Below are positions 29,590 through 38,393 of a DNA stretch of 51,174 nucleotides, piece by piece. The DNA comes from Archaeoglobales archaeon (GTDB lineage: Archaea; Halobacteriota; Archaeoglobi; Archaeoglobales; Archaeoglobaceae). Both the position numbers and the translations under genes were made by a program. The stretch covers positions 1 through 51,174 of the forward strand of contig JARQZL010000026.1 in the NCBI GenBank assembly GCA_029984855.1, given 5' to 3'. The notes under the pieces were generated by a model that saw only the letters and a program-made list of their open reading frames with translations, had not been told where the DNA came from and made no database searches. The first letter of the stretch is position 1, and every line of letters begins with the position of its first letter.

Positions 29590-30054
29590 ATGATTCTCAC
29601 CACTTCAAGAAAGCCGGGCAGGAAAACAAGGAGGTTCGCAAAAGTTCTTGCGAGATTTATGAACTGGAATTACGTCCAGAGAGGAAAGCTGAGTGTAAAA
29701 TCTTCCGGGGACTTTGCTGTACTTCAGGAGATAAAGGGAAACCCGGCAGTACTTCGAGTTTTCAGGAATGGCCGGGAAGTTCTGAACCTGAGATTTAACG
29801 TGGGCAAGATAAATAAGATGGAAATGGGATCGGATCCAGTGATTTTTGCCGGTAAACTGGGGTTCGATCCGCTCATTCTTGGAGCAATTCCACTCAGGAG
29901 GGCTGGGCTCAGGCTTGCCATAAAGTTTAGGCCGAAAAAAAAGATTTATGTGAGGAGAAATGGAAAGATTATTGTTTTTGACTTCACGTATGATGGTAAA
30001 ACGATCATGAAGCTGAAGTGCTATGAAAGCGGAATTCGAGTTCAGGACAGATGA
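29590..30054 (+). CDS. Brix-domain ribosome biogenesis protein (archaeal Imp4-like)
   Basis: A 154-residue Brix-domain protein, expected to bind rRNA precursors during ribosome assembly. It begins MILTTSRKPGRKTRRFAKVL, a strong Brix signature, and continues with AIPLRRAGLRLAIKFRPKKK and a beta-rich end. It starts one base after the UspA stop and overlaps pcc1 by 32 bases, forming an operon with pcc1 and pfdB. Confidence 0.88.
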   Translation: MILTTSRKPGRKTRRFAKVLARFMNWNYVQRGKLSVKSSGDFAVLQEIKGNPAVLRVFRNGREVLNLRFNVGKINKMEMGSDPVIFAGKLGFDPLILGAIPLRRAGLRLAIKFRPKKKIYVRRNGKIIVFDFTYDGKTIMKLKCYESGIRVQDR

Positions 30055-30244
30055 CGTGGAGCTGATGTACAGAGCCCTGAAGGTTGAGGAGACTAAAACC
30101 AAGGCAAAGATTTATTTAGAGAAAGGTAAGCTCATGCTAACACTTGAAGCAGAAGACCTTACAGGCCTGAGAGCAGCCGTTAATGCATGGCTCAGGTTTA
30201 TTAAAGTATATAGGGATGTTATAAAAGCTGTTGAGAGGTGTTAA
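30023..30244 (+). CDS. pcc1: KEOPS complex subunit Pcc1
   Basis: A 73-residue protein matching archaeal Pcc1, the dimerisation subunit of KEOPS, which makes t6A in ANN-decoding tRNAs. It shows MKAEFEFRTDDVELMYRALK and the typical end DLTGLRAAVNAWLRFIKVYR. It overlaps Brix by 32 bases and is one base from pfdB, as commonly seen in euryarchaea. Confidence 0.88.
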   Translation: MKAEFEFRTDDVELMYRALKVEETKTKAKIYLEKGKLMLTLEAEDLTGLRAAVNAWLRFIKVYRDVIKAVERC

Positions 30245-30245
30245 G

Positions 30246-30596
30246 ATGGGTGAACTACCACCACAGGTTCAAAATCTGGTTGCTCAGCTCCAGCAGATCC
30301 AGCAACAGTTGCAGGCTGTGACAAGCCAGAAAATGCAGATTGAGGCAATGTTAAAGGAGACAGAGGAAGCTCTTCAGGAGGCACAGAATTCTTCAAATGA
30401 TACACCGATTTTTAAGGTTGCAGGGAGCATACTTGTGAAGGTCAACAAGGAGAAGGTTATTCAGGAGCTTCAGGAAAAAAAGGAAACGTATGACATCAGA
30501 ATAAAGACGTTGCAGAGACAGGAAGAAAGGTTAAAAGAAAGGCTTACCGATCTGCAAAAGAAGATTCAGTCTATGTTAACTCCACAGGCCGGATGA
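30246..30596 (+). CDS. pfdB: Prefoldin beta subunit
   Basis: A 116-residue coiled-coil chaperone subunit. The N-terminal helix is QVQNLVAQLQQIQQQLQAVT, the beta-hairpin core is FKVAGSILVKVNKEKV, and the C-terminal helix is TLQRQEERLKERLTDLQKK. Prefoldin beta and alpha form a jellyfish-like hexamer that holds unfolded proteins. ATG 30246 directly follows the pcc1 stop. It is the standard neighbour of pcc1 in archaea. Confidence 0.92.
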   Translation: MGELPPQVQNLVAQLQQIQQQLQAVTSQKMQIEAMLKETEEALQEAQNSSNDTPIFKVAGSILVKVNKEKVIQELQEKKETYDIRIKTLQRQEERLKERLTDLQKKIQSMLTPQAG

Positions 30597-30763
30597 TGAA
30601 GGAGGAGGCCGGGATAGTAAAAGGTCTGATTGTTTTTCACCTTGGCCTTCTTATGTTCTCGATTTCTGTTCTTGCCATGATTTTTGTCAGCAGGCTGGCA
30701 GGATTTGGAATTCCTGCAGGAGTTTTTTTAATGTTTGAGGGATATAGAATAGCTAAGCAATAA
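30593..30763 (+). CDS. Small two-segment membrane protein
   Basis: A 56-codon frame starts in ATG overlapping the pfdB stop (ATGATG). The protein starts MMKEEAGIVKGLIVFHLGLL and has two hydrophobic segments, one from LIVFHLGLLMFSISVLAMIF and a second in FGIPAGVFLMF, with a basic end GYRIAKQ. Coupling to pfdB and clean membrane topology support translation; no family was recognised. The last 11 bases overlap the convergent rad50 gene. Confidence 0.55.
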   Translation: MMKEEAGIVKGLIVFHLGLLMFSISVLAMIFVSRLAGFGIPAGVFLMFEGYRIAKQ

Positions 30764-33407
30764 CTGAAACTCCATTCTCCCTTCTTAACTTGATGGCGTT
30801 TTCCACCATCTCTTCGAACGTGTCATCATGGCTTATTACAAATATCTGTTTGAACCCCTCTATCCTTGAAAGCTGGGCTGCAAAATTTCTTCTTCTATCT
30901 TCGTCCATGTTCTGCGTCGGCTCATCAAAGAAGACAACGTTAACATTCGAAAGTACTCTCAGCAGTGCAAGCCTTACCGCAAGAGCAGCGCACATCTGCT
31001 CACCACCACTCATCTGAGCAAGCTCGATGTCTCTGCCCCTGTACTTTGCGACTATACCGAAATCTTCTATCCAGCGGAGCTCCCATGAGTAATCATCCAT
31101 AAGCTCGCAGAATATGCGATTCGCCTCAATAGAAACAGCCTCAACGTAGGCCATAGTAATCTCCGGAATTGACATTTTAAAGATCTCTCTCAGGTCTTTT
31201 ATGAATCTATGCTTTGCATTGAGCTTATCTTTTGCCTTGCTGAGCTCTCTAAACTCCTGCTCCTTTTTACTTAGCTCTTTTATCTCTTTCTCAACACCGG
31301 ATATCTCAGATTCGAGGGTTTTGAGTTCTCCTCTCATCTTCGCCTCTTCACTGATGAGCTCTCCAAGCTTATCTCTCAGTTTTTCATGCTCTTCTTTTGA
31401 ATATTCTTTTTTCACCTCATCAAGCCTGTTTTTCACCTCGTCATACTTCTTCCTCAGACTCTCAAGCTCTTTTTCTCTCTGCTTAACTTCGACTTCAATT
31501 TTTTCTCCATCTGCTATCTTTTCAGAGAGGCCTATGTATTTGAGGTATGCCTCTTTTCTCTCTTCCTTCAGCTTCTTAAGCGAGTTAAGCTCGCTCTCGA
31601 CCTCACTCAACTCTTTTTCAACTTCAGGCAGTTTTTTCAGCTCTTTACCGAGTTTATGTACAAGTTTCTCTTTCTTTCTTAGTTCCTCGAGGATAGTATC
31701 TTTTCTTTTAATCTCCGTCTTCAGAGCTGTAAGTTTCTCCATAGAGCCCTCAACTTCTTTTATATCGTCTGCGACATCCTCCCTCTTGGAGAGCTCCTCG
31801 GAGATTCTCTCACTCTCTTCTTTAAGATCTTCAAGCGTCTTCTCTTTCTCCTCAATCTCCTCTTTTAATGTGGTTAAATTTCTGAGCTCTCCTTTAAGTC
31901 TGCTGATTGCTTCTTCAAGCAATCTCTTTCTTTCAACTGCCTTTTGAGCCCTTAAGAACTTCTCTTCAAGTTTCGAAAGGTTCTCTTTTATTTTTGTGAG
32001 TTTTGCAAGAATTCTTTCCCTCTCTCCTGCAATTCTTTCGCAGTTTTCTTGGAGAATCGGGCATATTCCATCTTTTACCTGTTCGTACAGGTTTTTTGAC
32101 ATCTCAAACTTCGTTTTTAAACCGGAAATATCCTTCAGAAGTCTATCCCGGGCAGCCTCCACGCCTTTAATCCTGCAGAATTTTTCCTCAAGTTCTGATA
32201 GCTTTTTTCTTTTTTCTCCAAGCTCTCCAAGTACTTTTTTCTTGTTGTCTACCTCTTCGCTTATCGTTTTAAGCCTTTCTTCTATCTCCCGTTTTTTTAC
32301 AGATAGTATCTCGAGCTCCTTTAGCCTTTCCCGGAGTTTTTTCTCTCTCTCAGCTTTTCTCTCCAGCTCTTCTGCAATCTCTTCTTTCTTGCAAATGTCT
32401 TCAACTGTCTTTTTTGCTAACTCGATATCTTCTTTGAGGGCTTCAAGTCTCGCTTTACTCTCTATAAGTGATCGTCTCACTTTGTCCAGTCCTTCTCTTC
32501 TCTTTTCGACTTCCTCGATTCTTTTTTCAGCAACTACATACTCCTCATACTCATTCTTTAGCTTTTCAAGCTCCTTCTTCAGTTCATGTATTCTTCCCAG
32601 CCTCTCTTCCAGCTCTTTGATGGCTTTCTCTTCTGCCGATATTTTTTCTACCAATCGTGCCTTTTCAAGCGAAAGAGTATCAAACTCTTTTGATAGCAAG
32701 CTCATTCTCTCTATTTTAATCTTCAGTGGCGCTATTACTCTTGAAATTTCTTTGAGCTGTCTGTTCACCTCATTTCTCTTTTTGTTGAGATCCCTCAATC
32801 TCTCCTCAGCTCTCTGCTTCGCCTCAACATCTTTTGACAGGGCGACGAGCTTTTTCTCAATTTCCACAGTTCTGTCTTTTACAAAGTTCTCGTACTCTCT
32901 ACTCTTCTCATACGCCTTTCTGTAGCTGTCAACACCTATGAGTGGAGAGAAAATGGAATCTCTTACACTTGGGGGCTCAAGGAAATGTGAAACTATCTTT
33001 CCCTGCTGTACACCGATGGCATTCTCGAAAACAGTTCTGGCGTCAACCTCAAATCCGAAGTTTTCTGCTATCCATTCGGCAACTTCTCTACCCTCCGCAA
33101 CCCTGCCAACCTCGATGTCATTTACGTAGTATGCGGTTGTGCGTCCTTCCTCAATCCTCCTTACGACCTCGTACTCCCTTTCATCCCTTCCTATGAGCCT
33201 TATCCTAATCTCACCCTTTTTTTCCCCTCTTCTGAGGAAGTCACCTATCCTGTAGGGCAGGGTGTCGAAGAGGACAAAGCCGATTGCTTCAAGAACAGTT
33301 GTTTTTCCGGCTCCATTTTCTCCTATTATGGCGTTAACCCCATCTGTGAATTTGATGGTTGAGTCTTTGTAGCTCTTAATGTTTACGAGTCTTACCTCCC
33401 TTATCAT
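30753..33407 (-). CDS. rad50: DNA double-strand break repair ATPase Rad50
   Basis: An 884-residue SMC-like ATPase that works with Mre11 in break processing. N-terminal Walker A is GENGAGKTTVLEA; the C-terminal half has the signature MSGGEQMCAALAVR and Walker B VVFFDEPTQNMDED. A coiled coil of over 600 residues lies between. The apex, expected to hold a CxxC zinc hook, has CPILQENC (Cys449 and Cys456) instead. I chose ATG 33407, preceded by GGAGGGC; the frame is open to 33449. It overlaps the end of mre11 by 32 bases, the usual archaeal arrangement. Confidence 0.94.
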   Translation of the reverse strand: MIREVRLVNIKSYKDSTIKFTDGVNAIIGENGAGKTTVLEAIGFVLFDTLPYRIGDFLRRGEKKGEIRIRLIGRDEREYEVVRRIEEGRTTAYYVNDIEVGRVAEGREVAEWIAENFGFEVDARTVFENAIGVQQGKIVSHFLEPPSVRDSIFSPLIGVDSYRKAYEKSREYENFVKDRTVEIEKKLVALSKDVEAKQRAEERLRDLNKKRNEVNRQLKEISRVIAPLKIKIERMSLLSKEFDTLSLEKARLVEKISAEEKAIKELEERLGRIHELKKELEKLKNEYEEYVVAEKRIEEVEKRREGLDKVRRSLIESKARLEALKEDIELAKKTVEDICKKEEIAEELERKAEREKKLRERLKELEILSVKKREIEERLKTISEEVDNKKKVLGELGEKRKKLSELEEKFCRIKGVEAARDRLLKDISGLKTKFEMSKNLYEQVKDGICPILQENCERIAGERERILAKLTKIKENLSKLEEKFLRAQKAVERKRLLEEAISRLKGELRNLTTLKEEIEEKEKTLEDLKEESERISEELSKREDVADDIKEVEGSMEKLTALKTEIKRKDTILEELRKKEKLVHKLGKELKKLPEVEKELSEVESELNSLKKLKEERKEAYLKYIGLSEKIADGEKIEVEVKQREKELESLRKKYDEVKNRLDEVKKEYSKEEHEKLRDKLGELISEEAKMRGELKTLESEISGVEKEIKELSKKEQEFRELSKAKDKLNAKHRFIKDLREIFKMSIPEITMAYVEAVSIEANRIFCELMDDYSWELRWIEDFGIVAKYRGRDIELAQMSGGEQMCAALAVRLALLRVLSNVNVVFFDEPTQNMDEDRRRNFAAQLSRIEGFKQIFVISHDDTFEEMVENAIKLRRENGVSVIA

Positions 33408-34695
33408 ATGCCCTCCTCCAGTCCCAGACTTCCTCTTCCTGTCTTTCAACCTCTACCTCTGTTGTGCTGCTTTTTCTCTCTCTTTTTCTTTTTTCTTTAC
33501 TTTTTTTCTTCTCCTCTTTTTCTCCTCCTCTCATCTCAAGGATGCTCTCTATAAAGCGGTCAACTGAGGGTATGTCGAAGGATGAGGAGAATATTGATTT
33601 AAGTCTGAGAACCTCATCCGCAATGTTTCCGTAGCCGTAGTTCTGGACAAGCTGTTCGATTACACCTTTTTCTATATCCTTTCTGTTGTCCAGGACGGGT
33701 GTGAAGATACCATCGCTCACGCTCCAGGATGTCTTTACGACCAGCGGGTCTATCTCTTTTACAACCTCTTTTACCGCCTCTTCTCCTAAGTTTCTCTTTG
33801 TTTCCCTTTTACATGAAATGCTGAGGTGCACAACGGGTTTTTCGGCTTTGAACTTCCTGAGCTTCTCTTCCAGCCCACTCAATCCCTCCTCATCGATGTT
33901 AATATTAAGTACAATGAAGTCTCGCCCTTTAAACCTGACGAGCTCGTATTTCAGCTTCTCATCATATTCAACGTAGAAGAGTCCTCTCTCCACACCATAC
34001 TCACTCACCTCGCAAGTTTCAAGGCTTCCAGGGTTGAATATGAAGCTATCTTCTACAAAGCTCCTGTGAATGTGGCCGAGTGCAACATAGTCAACTCTGC
34101 CCTTCAGCCTGTGCAATTTGCTTGCAGGTATGCAACCGTATATGTTCATATATCCTTCTATGCCTACGTGGGCGGTGAATACTGTAAATCCACCTTTCCT
34201 GATTTTTGGAGCGTACATTTCCAGCACTTTTTCCGTCATCGAACCGTAGTACTTCATTCCGTAGATTCTCGCATCCCCGATGTCAACATACGAGCCGTTT
34301 TGTCCATTCCACTCCTCGACAACGATCCCGTTATCGAATGAGGGCTTGAGGTTTATCAGCAGGTCGTGAGCCGCAAGGTAGTCCATCCACGAGTACGAAT
34401 CTCTGAAGTACGTTGAATCATGGTTTCCTTCGACGGCAACAACTGGAATATCAGCTTTTCTTGCTTTTTCGAGAACTTTTGATGCCTGGGCGAGTGTTGC
34501 GGGATCCATTTCACTCCTTTTGTGGAAGAGATCGCCTGCGATTATTATGAAATCGACTTTTCTCTCAATTGCGAACTTGACAGCTCTCAGAAATGCCTGA
34601 GCAAAATCCAGAGCTCTTTCCTCGCTGCCATACTGTCTGTATCCCAGATGAATGTCGGCCATGTGGACAAACTTCACGCTACATGGTACTCTCAT
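33376..34695 (-). CDS. mre11: DNA double-strand break repair nuclease Mre11
   Basis: A 439-residue nuclease with all phosphoesterase motifs of Mre11: HMADIHLGYRQYG, IIAGDLFHKRS, VEGNHDSTYF, TAHVGIEG and ALGHIHRSF, which bind two manganese ions. The C-terminal third includes the Rad50-binding helices. The tail is highly charged (KKSKEKRKRERKSS) and ends WDWRRAYDKGG. The start is at ATG 34695, but a shorter form starting near VKFVHMAD is possible. It overlaps rad50 and is transcribed with it. Confidence 0.93.
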   Translation of the reverse strand: MRVPCSVKFVHMADIHLGYRQYGSEERALDFAQAFLRAVKFAIERKVDFIIIAGDLFHKRSEMDPATLAQASKVLEKARKADIPVVAVEGNHDSTYFRDSYSWMDYLAAHDLLINLKPSFDNGIVVEEWNGQNGSYVDIGDARIYGMKYYGSMTEKVLEMYAPKIRKGGFTVFTAHVGIEGYMNIYGCIPASKLHRLKGRVDYVALGHIHRSFVEDSFIFNPGSLETCEVSEYGVERGLFYVEYDEKLKYELVRFKGRDFIVLNINIDEEGLSGLEEKLRKFKAEKPVVHLSISCKRETKRNLGEEAVKEVVKEIDPLVVKTSWSVSDGIFTPVLDNRKDIEKGVIEQLVQNYGYGNIADEVLRLKSIFSSSFDIPSVDRFIESILEMRGGEKEEKKKSKEKRKRERKSSTTEVEVERQEEEVWDWRRAYDKGGKTRKH

Positions 34696-34740
34696 CAGGT
34701 TATCAGGCTTTCGACTGGTATGAAAGTTGTAAATGGAAAA

Positions 34741-35646
34741 TTAGCTGTACTTCTCAAGCAAATCTTTCAGATATATTCTGTATTTGCCAAGTCTTCCGCC
34801 GTAGTTTCCGGTTGAAAGCTTTACAACCCCATCTATTCTACTCGCAACGTCCATGCATATGTACATAGCCTTTTTCACGCTTTTAATGCTTATTCCGTTT
34901 ATGACAATCTCCGGGATGGATTTAACACCTTCAGGCACCTTTGAATTGGGGATTTTGCCCTTCAGCGTGGGGCAGTAGTAATGGTTCGTTGTCGGGCCGA
35001 TTTCGGGATACTTTGTTTCCACCTTTGAACCTGCCGAGCATATATCAAAAGAGGTTATGACGCCTTCGACATCCTTAAGCGCTTCAACCGATGCTTCTCC
35101 AGCTTCAAGTGCTGCATCCTCGCTCTCACAGAAGAACCAGATGTTTCCGCCAGCAACACCTTCTGCATAGCCTATTTTCCGCTCTATAACGAACTCACCG
35201 AACATGATGGGAACAACTACGACCTCTCTCCCCCAGCGCCTCTCCTCCCATTCATATCCGTCTCCACACCTTCCCACGTTTACCTCCGCATCGAAGTGAG
35301 TATCGCTTTGCGTTGCATTGAAAATCCTTGTCGTGGGAACTACGAGAATCCCCTGTCTTATTCTCTTTCCCATCTCCCTCATCAGCACGTCCATGGACTT
35401 CTTGCTCTTTGCAACCCATATCTGGAGTATGGCTCCAATCCTCCCGTCCGGCGTCTCCTGAGGAGAGAGCCACGCTTCAACGCCACCTTCTGACTCACCA
35501 AAGACTGTTGAAGGCAGAGCAGTTGCAGAATAAGCGGCTTTTTTTAACAGCCAGCGGTACTTTGCAGTAACGATAATTCTTGAATAGACTCCTTCGAAAG
35601 CCTCACAGAACGTATCCTCAACTTCCACGCCATTTATCTCGAGCAT
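34741..35646 (-). CDS. ftr: Formylmethanofuran:tetrahydromethanopterin formyltransferase
   Basis: A 301-residue Ftr, which moves the formyl group between methanofuran and tetrahydromethanopterin. In Archaeoglobus it works in the oxidative or reductive C1 pathway for CO2. It begins MLEINGVEVEDTFCEAFEG and shows GRCGDGYEWEERRWGREVVV and YAEGVAGGNIWFFCES, with the typical C-terminus STGNYGGRLGKYRIYLKDLL. I chose ATG 35646 by comparison with known N-termini; an in-frame start at 35694 would add 16 residues and overlap kptA by 11 bases. Confidence 0.93.
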   Translation of the reverse strand: MLEINGVEVEDTFCEAFEGVYSRIIVTAKYRWLLKKAAYSATALPSTVFGESEGGVEAWLSPQETPDGRIGAILQIWVAKSKKSMDVLMREMGKRIRQGILVVPTTRIFNATQSDTHFDAEVNVGRCGDGYEWEERRWGREVVVVPIMFGEFVIERKIGYAEGVAGGNIWFFCESEDAALEAGEASVEALKDVEGVITSFDICSAGSKVETKYPEIGPTTNHYYCPTLKGKIPNSKVPEGVKSIPEIVINGISIKSVKKAMYICMDVASRIDGVVKLSTGNYGGRLGKYRIYLKDLLEKYS

Positions 35647-35683
35647 GTTCTCAGTTGGCCCGGGGGAATAAAGTCTTTTCTCG

Positions 35684-36205
35684 TTAAGCATCAAAAACCT
35701 GTATAAATTCTGCCGGAACGAAATCTGCCGTATATACTCTACCTTTTTTCCTTATCTCATAGCCTTTTTTGAGCATGCCCTCCGCATCTATTTTCAGTAC
35801 AGCAGGCTTTTTGCAGTACCTTTTACCCACCTCTATCGCATCCTCAATGCTCTCACTCAGATGGACTTCAAGCCTCTTCATGGGTAATATGCCTTCTTTC
35901 AGAATTGGACTGACTGCCTGAGGTCTTGTTCCGTGATAGAGCACTGAAGGTATTTCTCCTTTTTCACTCCATTTGGTGTTTATTAGGATTGTGTGCCCGT
36001 ATTTTGCCCTGATTTTTCCGCATGCTATTTCAAACCTTCCTTTTGCGTCTCTACTGGCGATCTCTTTCACGTCAACGTTGTATCTTTCTTTCAGCACTTC
36101 CTCAACTTTTTCGAGGTTAGCCCACCCTTCCTCGTCAATTTCTATGTCAAACCTGTGACCGAAATGCCTCAGCAGTCCGCTCAGAAATTTGCTCGCTCTT
36201 TCCAC
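35684..36205 (-). CDS. kptA: RNA 2'-phosphotransferase KptA/Tpt1
   Basis: A 173-residue enzyme that transfers a 2'-phosphate from RNA to NAD+. It has the family's ordered motifs: LSGLLRHFGHRFDIEIDEEG, GKIRAKYGHTI (Arg and His of the active site), SVLYHGTRPQAV, VHLSESIEDAIEVGKRY, and a C-terminal Arg segment GRVYTADFVPAEFIQ. Archaea have few 2'-phosphate junctions, so its physiological role is not settled. It precedes ftr on the same strand and is the first gene of that group. Confidence 0.9.
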   Translation of the reverse strand: MERASKFLSGLLRHFGHRFDIEIDEEGWANLEKVEEVLKERYNVDVKEIASRDAKGRFEIACGKIRAKYGHTILINTKWSEKGEIPSVLYHGTRPQAVSPILKEGILPMKRLEVHLSESIEDAIEVGKRYCKKPAVLKIDAEGMLKKGYEIRKKGRVYTADFVPAEFIQVFDA

Positions 36206-36241
36206 ACTGGATGTGGAGACTCGGATATTAAGTTTTTTACT

Positions 36242-36328
36242 TTAAACATGCACAGTTAATAAACAAGTAACTGCTGTCGTTGCCACTGCTACACCTACTA
36301 TTGCCAGCACCAGCAGAATTCCAACCAC
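36242..36328 (-). CDS. Possible 28-residue membrane peptide
   Basis: GTG 36328, preceded by GAGAAGGT, opens a 28-codon frame beginning MVGILLVLAIVGVAVATTAV, a single membrane segment. A different frame from ATG 36354 encodes MRWNVRRYEWLEF before stopping; one inserted base near 36320 would join them into a 38-residue protein with a basic N-terminus and one membrane helix. It may therefore be a small gene with a frameshift. The rest of the 403-base gap (36206-36608) holds the two repeats listed below. Confidence 0.3.
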   Translation of the reverse strand: MVGILLVLAIVGVAVATTAVTCLLTVHV

Positions 36329-36428
36329 TCATACCTTCTCACATTCCACCGCATCCTGATTTCTCTACCATAAAACAATTTCCATATTTAAATTGTCAAC
36401 TATTAATAATTATTCTTTAAATTTTCAT

Positions 36429-36561
36429 TTCTCAAGTCATGATTAGAAAATTTATATAGTAGTTTTGAAGGCTGAAAATCCATTACAGTGAGCGAAGCAG
36501 GGAAACGAGCAAGCCAGTAACATTTCACATTTTTATATTCTCAAGTCATGGTCAGAAATGA
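36429..36561 (+). promoter_or_regulatory. Repeated TTCTCAAGTCATG elements before the truncated regulator
   Basis: TTCTCAAGTCATGATTAGAA begins at 36429 and TTCTCAAGTCATGGTCAGAA at 36540, 111 bases apart. Each is followed within a few bases by a TATA-like stretch (TTTATATAG, then GATAAATATA). They could be two promoters or two operator sites for the wHTH regulator at 36609. Confidence 0.45.
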
Positions 36562-36608
36562 TAAATATATCCACATCCACATCAAAATCACTTTCTGGAG
36601 GGAGTCAA

Positions 36609-37172
36609 ATGGATTTTAAATTTAAAAATATCCGCAGCATCACGACAACTTCTTTGAAGCTCAGGATTCTCAAAGAGCTGAAGGAGACAAAAACCGTATC
36701 TGAGCTCGTTAAATCCCTTGAAACTTCGAGGGATACAATTAAACCACACCTCAGGAGGCTCCTTAAAGCTGGACTGATTGAAAGATGCAGTGGAGGCTAC
36801 AGGCTAACAGTTCTCGGTCAGATTACCTTTGAAAAAGTTGTGGAGCTTGAGAGGACAATGTCTCTTGCCAGGGAGTCAGGGGAATTCTTTTCGAGCCACG
36901 ATATCTCTCAAATACCGGAAGAACTGGTCAAGAATATAAATCTCCTCTACGGGGGCTTCATCACCAGAAATAGGAATCCGTATGAATTGCACGAGAAATG
37001 GCTCGAGATTCTGAGGACTTCGAGTTGGGTAAAGGGAGTCTCACCAATTTATCATCCTGTGATCTGGGGGCTGAGGTTTTTCGACCACTTCAAGAGCAGG
37101 GCAAGAAAGATTGACAGACTGAATCACCCATGGGTATACAGAAATACCCATATAAAAGCTGAAAAAAAGTAA
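36609..37172 (+). CDS. Winged-helix regulator, apparently truncated (FilR1/DUF1724-like)
   Basis: A 187-residue protein. The N-terminal winged helix (SLKLRILKELKETKTVSELV, then SRDTIKPHLRRLLKAGLIE, ending GYRLTVLGQITFEKV) is typical of archaeal two-domain regulators. The second domain begins as the FilR1/DUF1724 sensor (EILRTSSWVKGVSPIYHPV), but stops early at ARKIDRLNHPWVYRNTH; such proteins usually run to about 250-270 residues. GGAGGGAG precedes ATG 36609, although the frame is open from 36558. It lies at the edge of a region of damaged genes. Confidence 0.7.
   Translation: MDFKFKNIRSITTTSLKLRILKELKETKTVSELVKSLETSRDTIKPHLRRLLKAGLIERCSGGYRLTVLGQITFEKVVELERTMSLARESGEFFSSHDISQIPEELVKNINLLYGGFITRNRNPYELHEKWLEILRTSSWVKGVSPIYHPVIWGLRFFDHFKSRARKIDRLNHPWVYRNTHIKAEKK
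37130..37151 (+). promoter_or_regulatory. Perfect inverted repeat at the 3' end of the regulator
   Basis: ATGGGTAT (37130-37137) and ATACCCAT (37144-37151) are exact reverse complements around ACAGAA. They lie in the last codons of the truncated regulator and about 65 bases before the lipoprotein gene, with a TATA-like TTTATATTC at 37175. It could be an operator or an RNA hairpin. Confidence 0.4.
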
Positions 37173-37213
37173 CCTTTATATTCTATTGCAAAGTTCGGGA
37201 GCTAGGTGGTGCC

Positions 37214-38201
37214 ATGAAGGTTAGGCTGGCGGTGACGGCTTTGCTGCTTGCAGCCCTGCTCGTCGGCTGCACTCAGATGAGTGCTGAGGAGATAGCAAAG
37301 AAGATGGAGGAAAAGTATGGCCAGTTGAAGGACTTCAAGGGTGTTCAGCGTATCGTTATGGAGATGGATGGTGTGAAGCATACGCAAGAATACTAGTTCG
37401 TTTTCAAGAAGCCGAACAGGATGAAGAGGTATAACAGGGAGATGGGCATGCTCATGATCTCTAACGGCAGGACAATGTGGAGCTATAACGAGAAGAAGAA
37501 CGAAGTATTCGTAATGGAGCTGAACCAGCCGAAAGACAACCCGGATTATGGAAAGCTCGTTAAAGATATGCTGAAATCAACGTTGAACTTCTGGGCAGCG
37601 AGAAGGTGCTGGACAGAGATTGCTACGTTTTGAGGCTGACACCAAAGGAGAACAAATCTGAACTTGCTCTTGAATACGTCATGTGGGTGGACAAGGAGTA
37701 CTGGTATCCACTCAAGACAGAAATGAAGGGAATGCGGATGAATATGACAACTGAATACGTGAAGTAGAATTCAACACCGGTGTCGGCGATGAAGAATTTA
37801 ACTTCACCCCGCCTGAGGGAGCGAAAGTTATTACCATGGAAGACCTCGGAATTAAGGAGTTCAGCAGTGTGGAAGAAGCTCAAAAAGCGGCAAATTTTGA
37901 CATCCTCAAACCTTCATACACTGCTGGCTATGAGCTAAAATCTGTTACAGTCATGAACAACTCTGTAACGCTCAACTACGTCAAGGGACAGGACGTAATG
38001 CTCATCAGTGAGTTTGTGCCGAAGTATGAGATACACGAAACTCCCAATGCAGAGAAGGTCAAGATTGGAGATATCGAGGGCGAATACGTAGAATTTTATG
38101 GCAGTGGAATGCTGAAATTCAAGAAAGGAGGCATAGTTGTAATGATATTTGGGAAGCTGGATAAGGAAGAAATGATAAAGGTTGCCGAGTCGGTGGAGTA
38201 G
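37214..38201 (+). pseudogene. Disrupted lipoprotein gene (LolA-like)
   Basis: This would encode a lipoprotein of about 328 residues. The signal is MKVRLAVTALLLAALLVGCT with lipobox LVGC. The frame is broken three times: TAG at 37394-37396 (probably from a Glu codon, in KHTQEY-stop-FVFKKPNRM), a one-base loss near 37572, and another near 37763. Joined, it reads on through LLGSEKVLDRDCYVLRLTP, YVMWVDKEYWYPLKTEMKG and VGDEEFNFTPPEGAKV to a C-terminal domain ending at 38201. The architecture resembles LolA/LppX-fold outer-lipoprotein carriers (outer membrane lipoprotein-sorting family). No single piece covers the domain. Confidence 0.75.
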
Positions 38202-38393
38202 CTATGAAGGGAAAGGTTGTTGCTGGAATTATTTCTGCAATTAAAGCCGGAGATTCGTTTACTACAGACTTACAAGAGAAGGCAGGAGCAGGAGCTACTT
38301 GAGCAATATTTTATTTAAATGTTTATTAATATTTTAACTAACGAAAACAAAAAATACTAAAAATAAAGATTTTAGAGGGTTTGAGGTGATGGA

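Noticed and set aside
31201-32925. Long Ser/Phe-rich open frames opposite rad50
   Set aside because: They are the antisense reading of the Glu/Lys-rich coiled coil (GAA/AAG codons read as TTC/CTT) and have no independent start signals or motifs.
37394-37396. In-frame TAG in the lipoprotein gene as a pyrrolysine or read-through codon
   Set aside because: Two further one-base frame breaks lie downstream in the same gene, and no pyrrolysine genes are seen. A decayed Glu codon or a sequence error is simpler.
38204-38302. 32-codon frame beginning MKGKVVAGIISAIK after the lipoprotein
   Set aside because: It follows a broken gene, has no ribosome binding site and no recognisable domain; probably a fragment of a lost gene.
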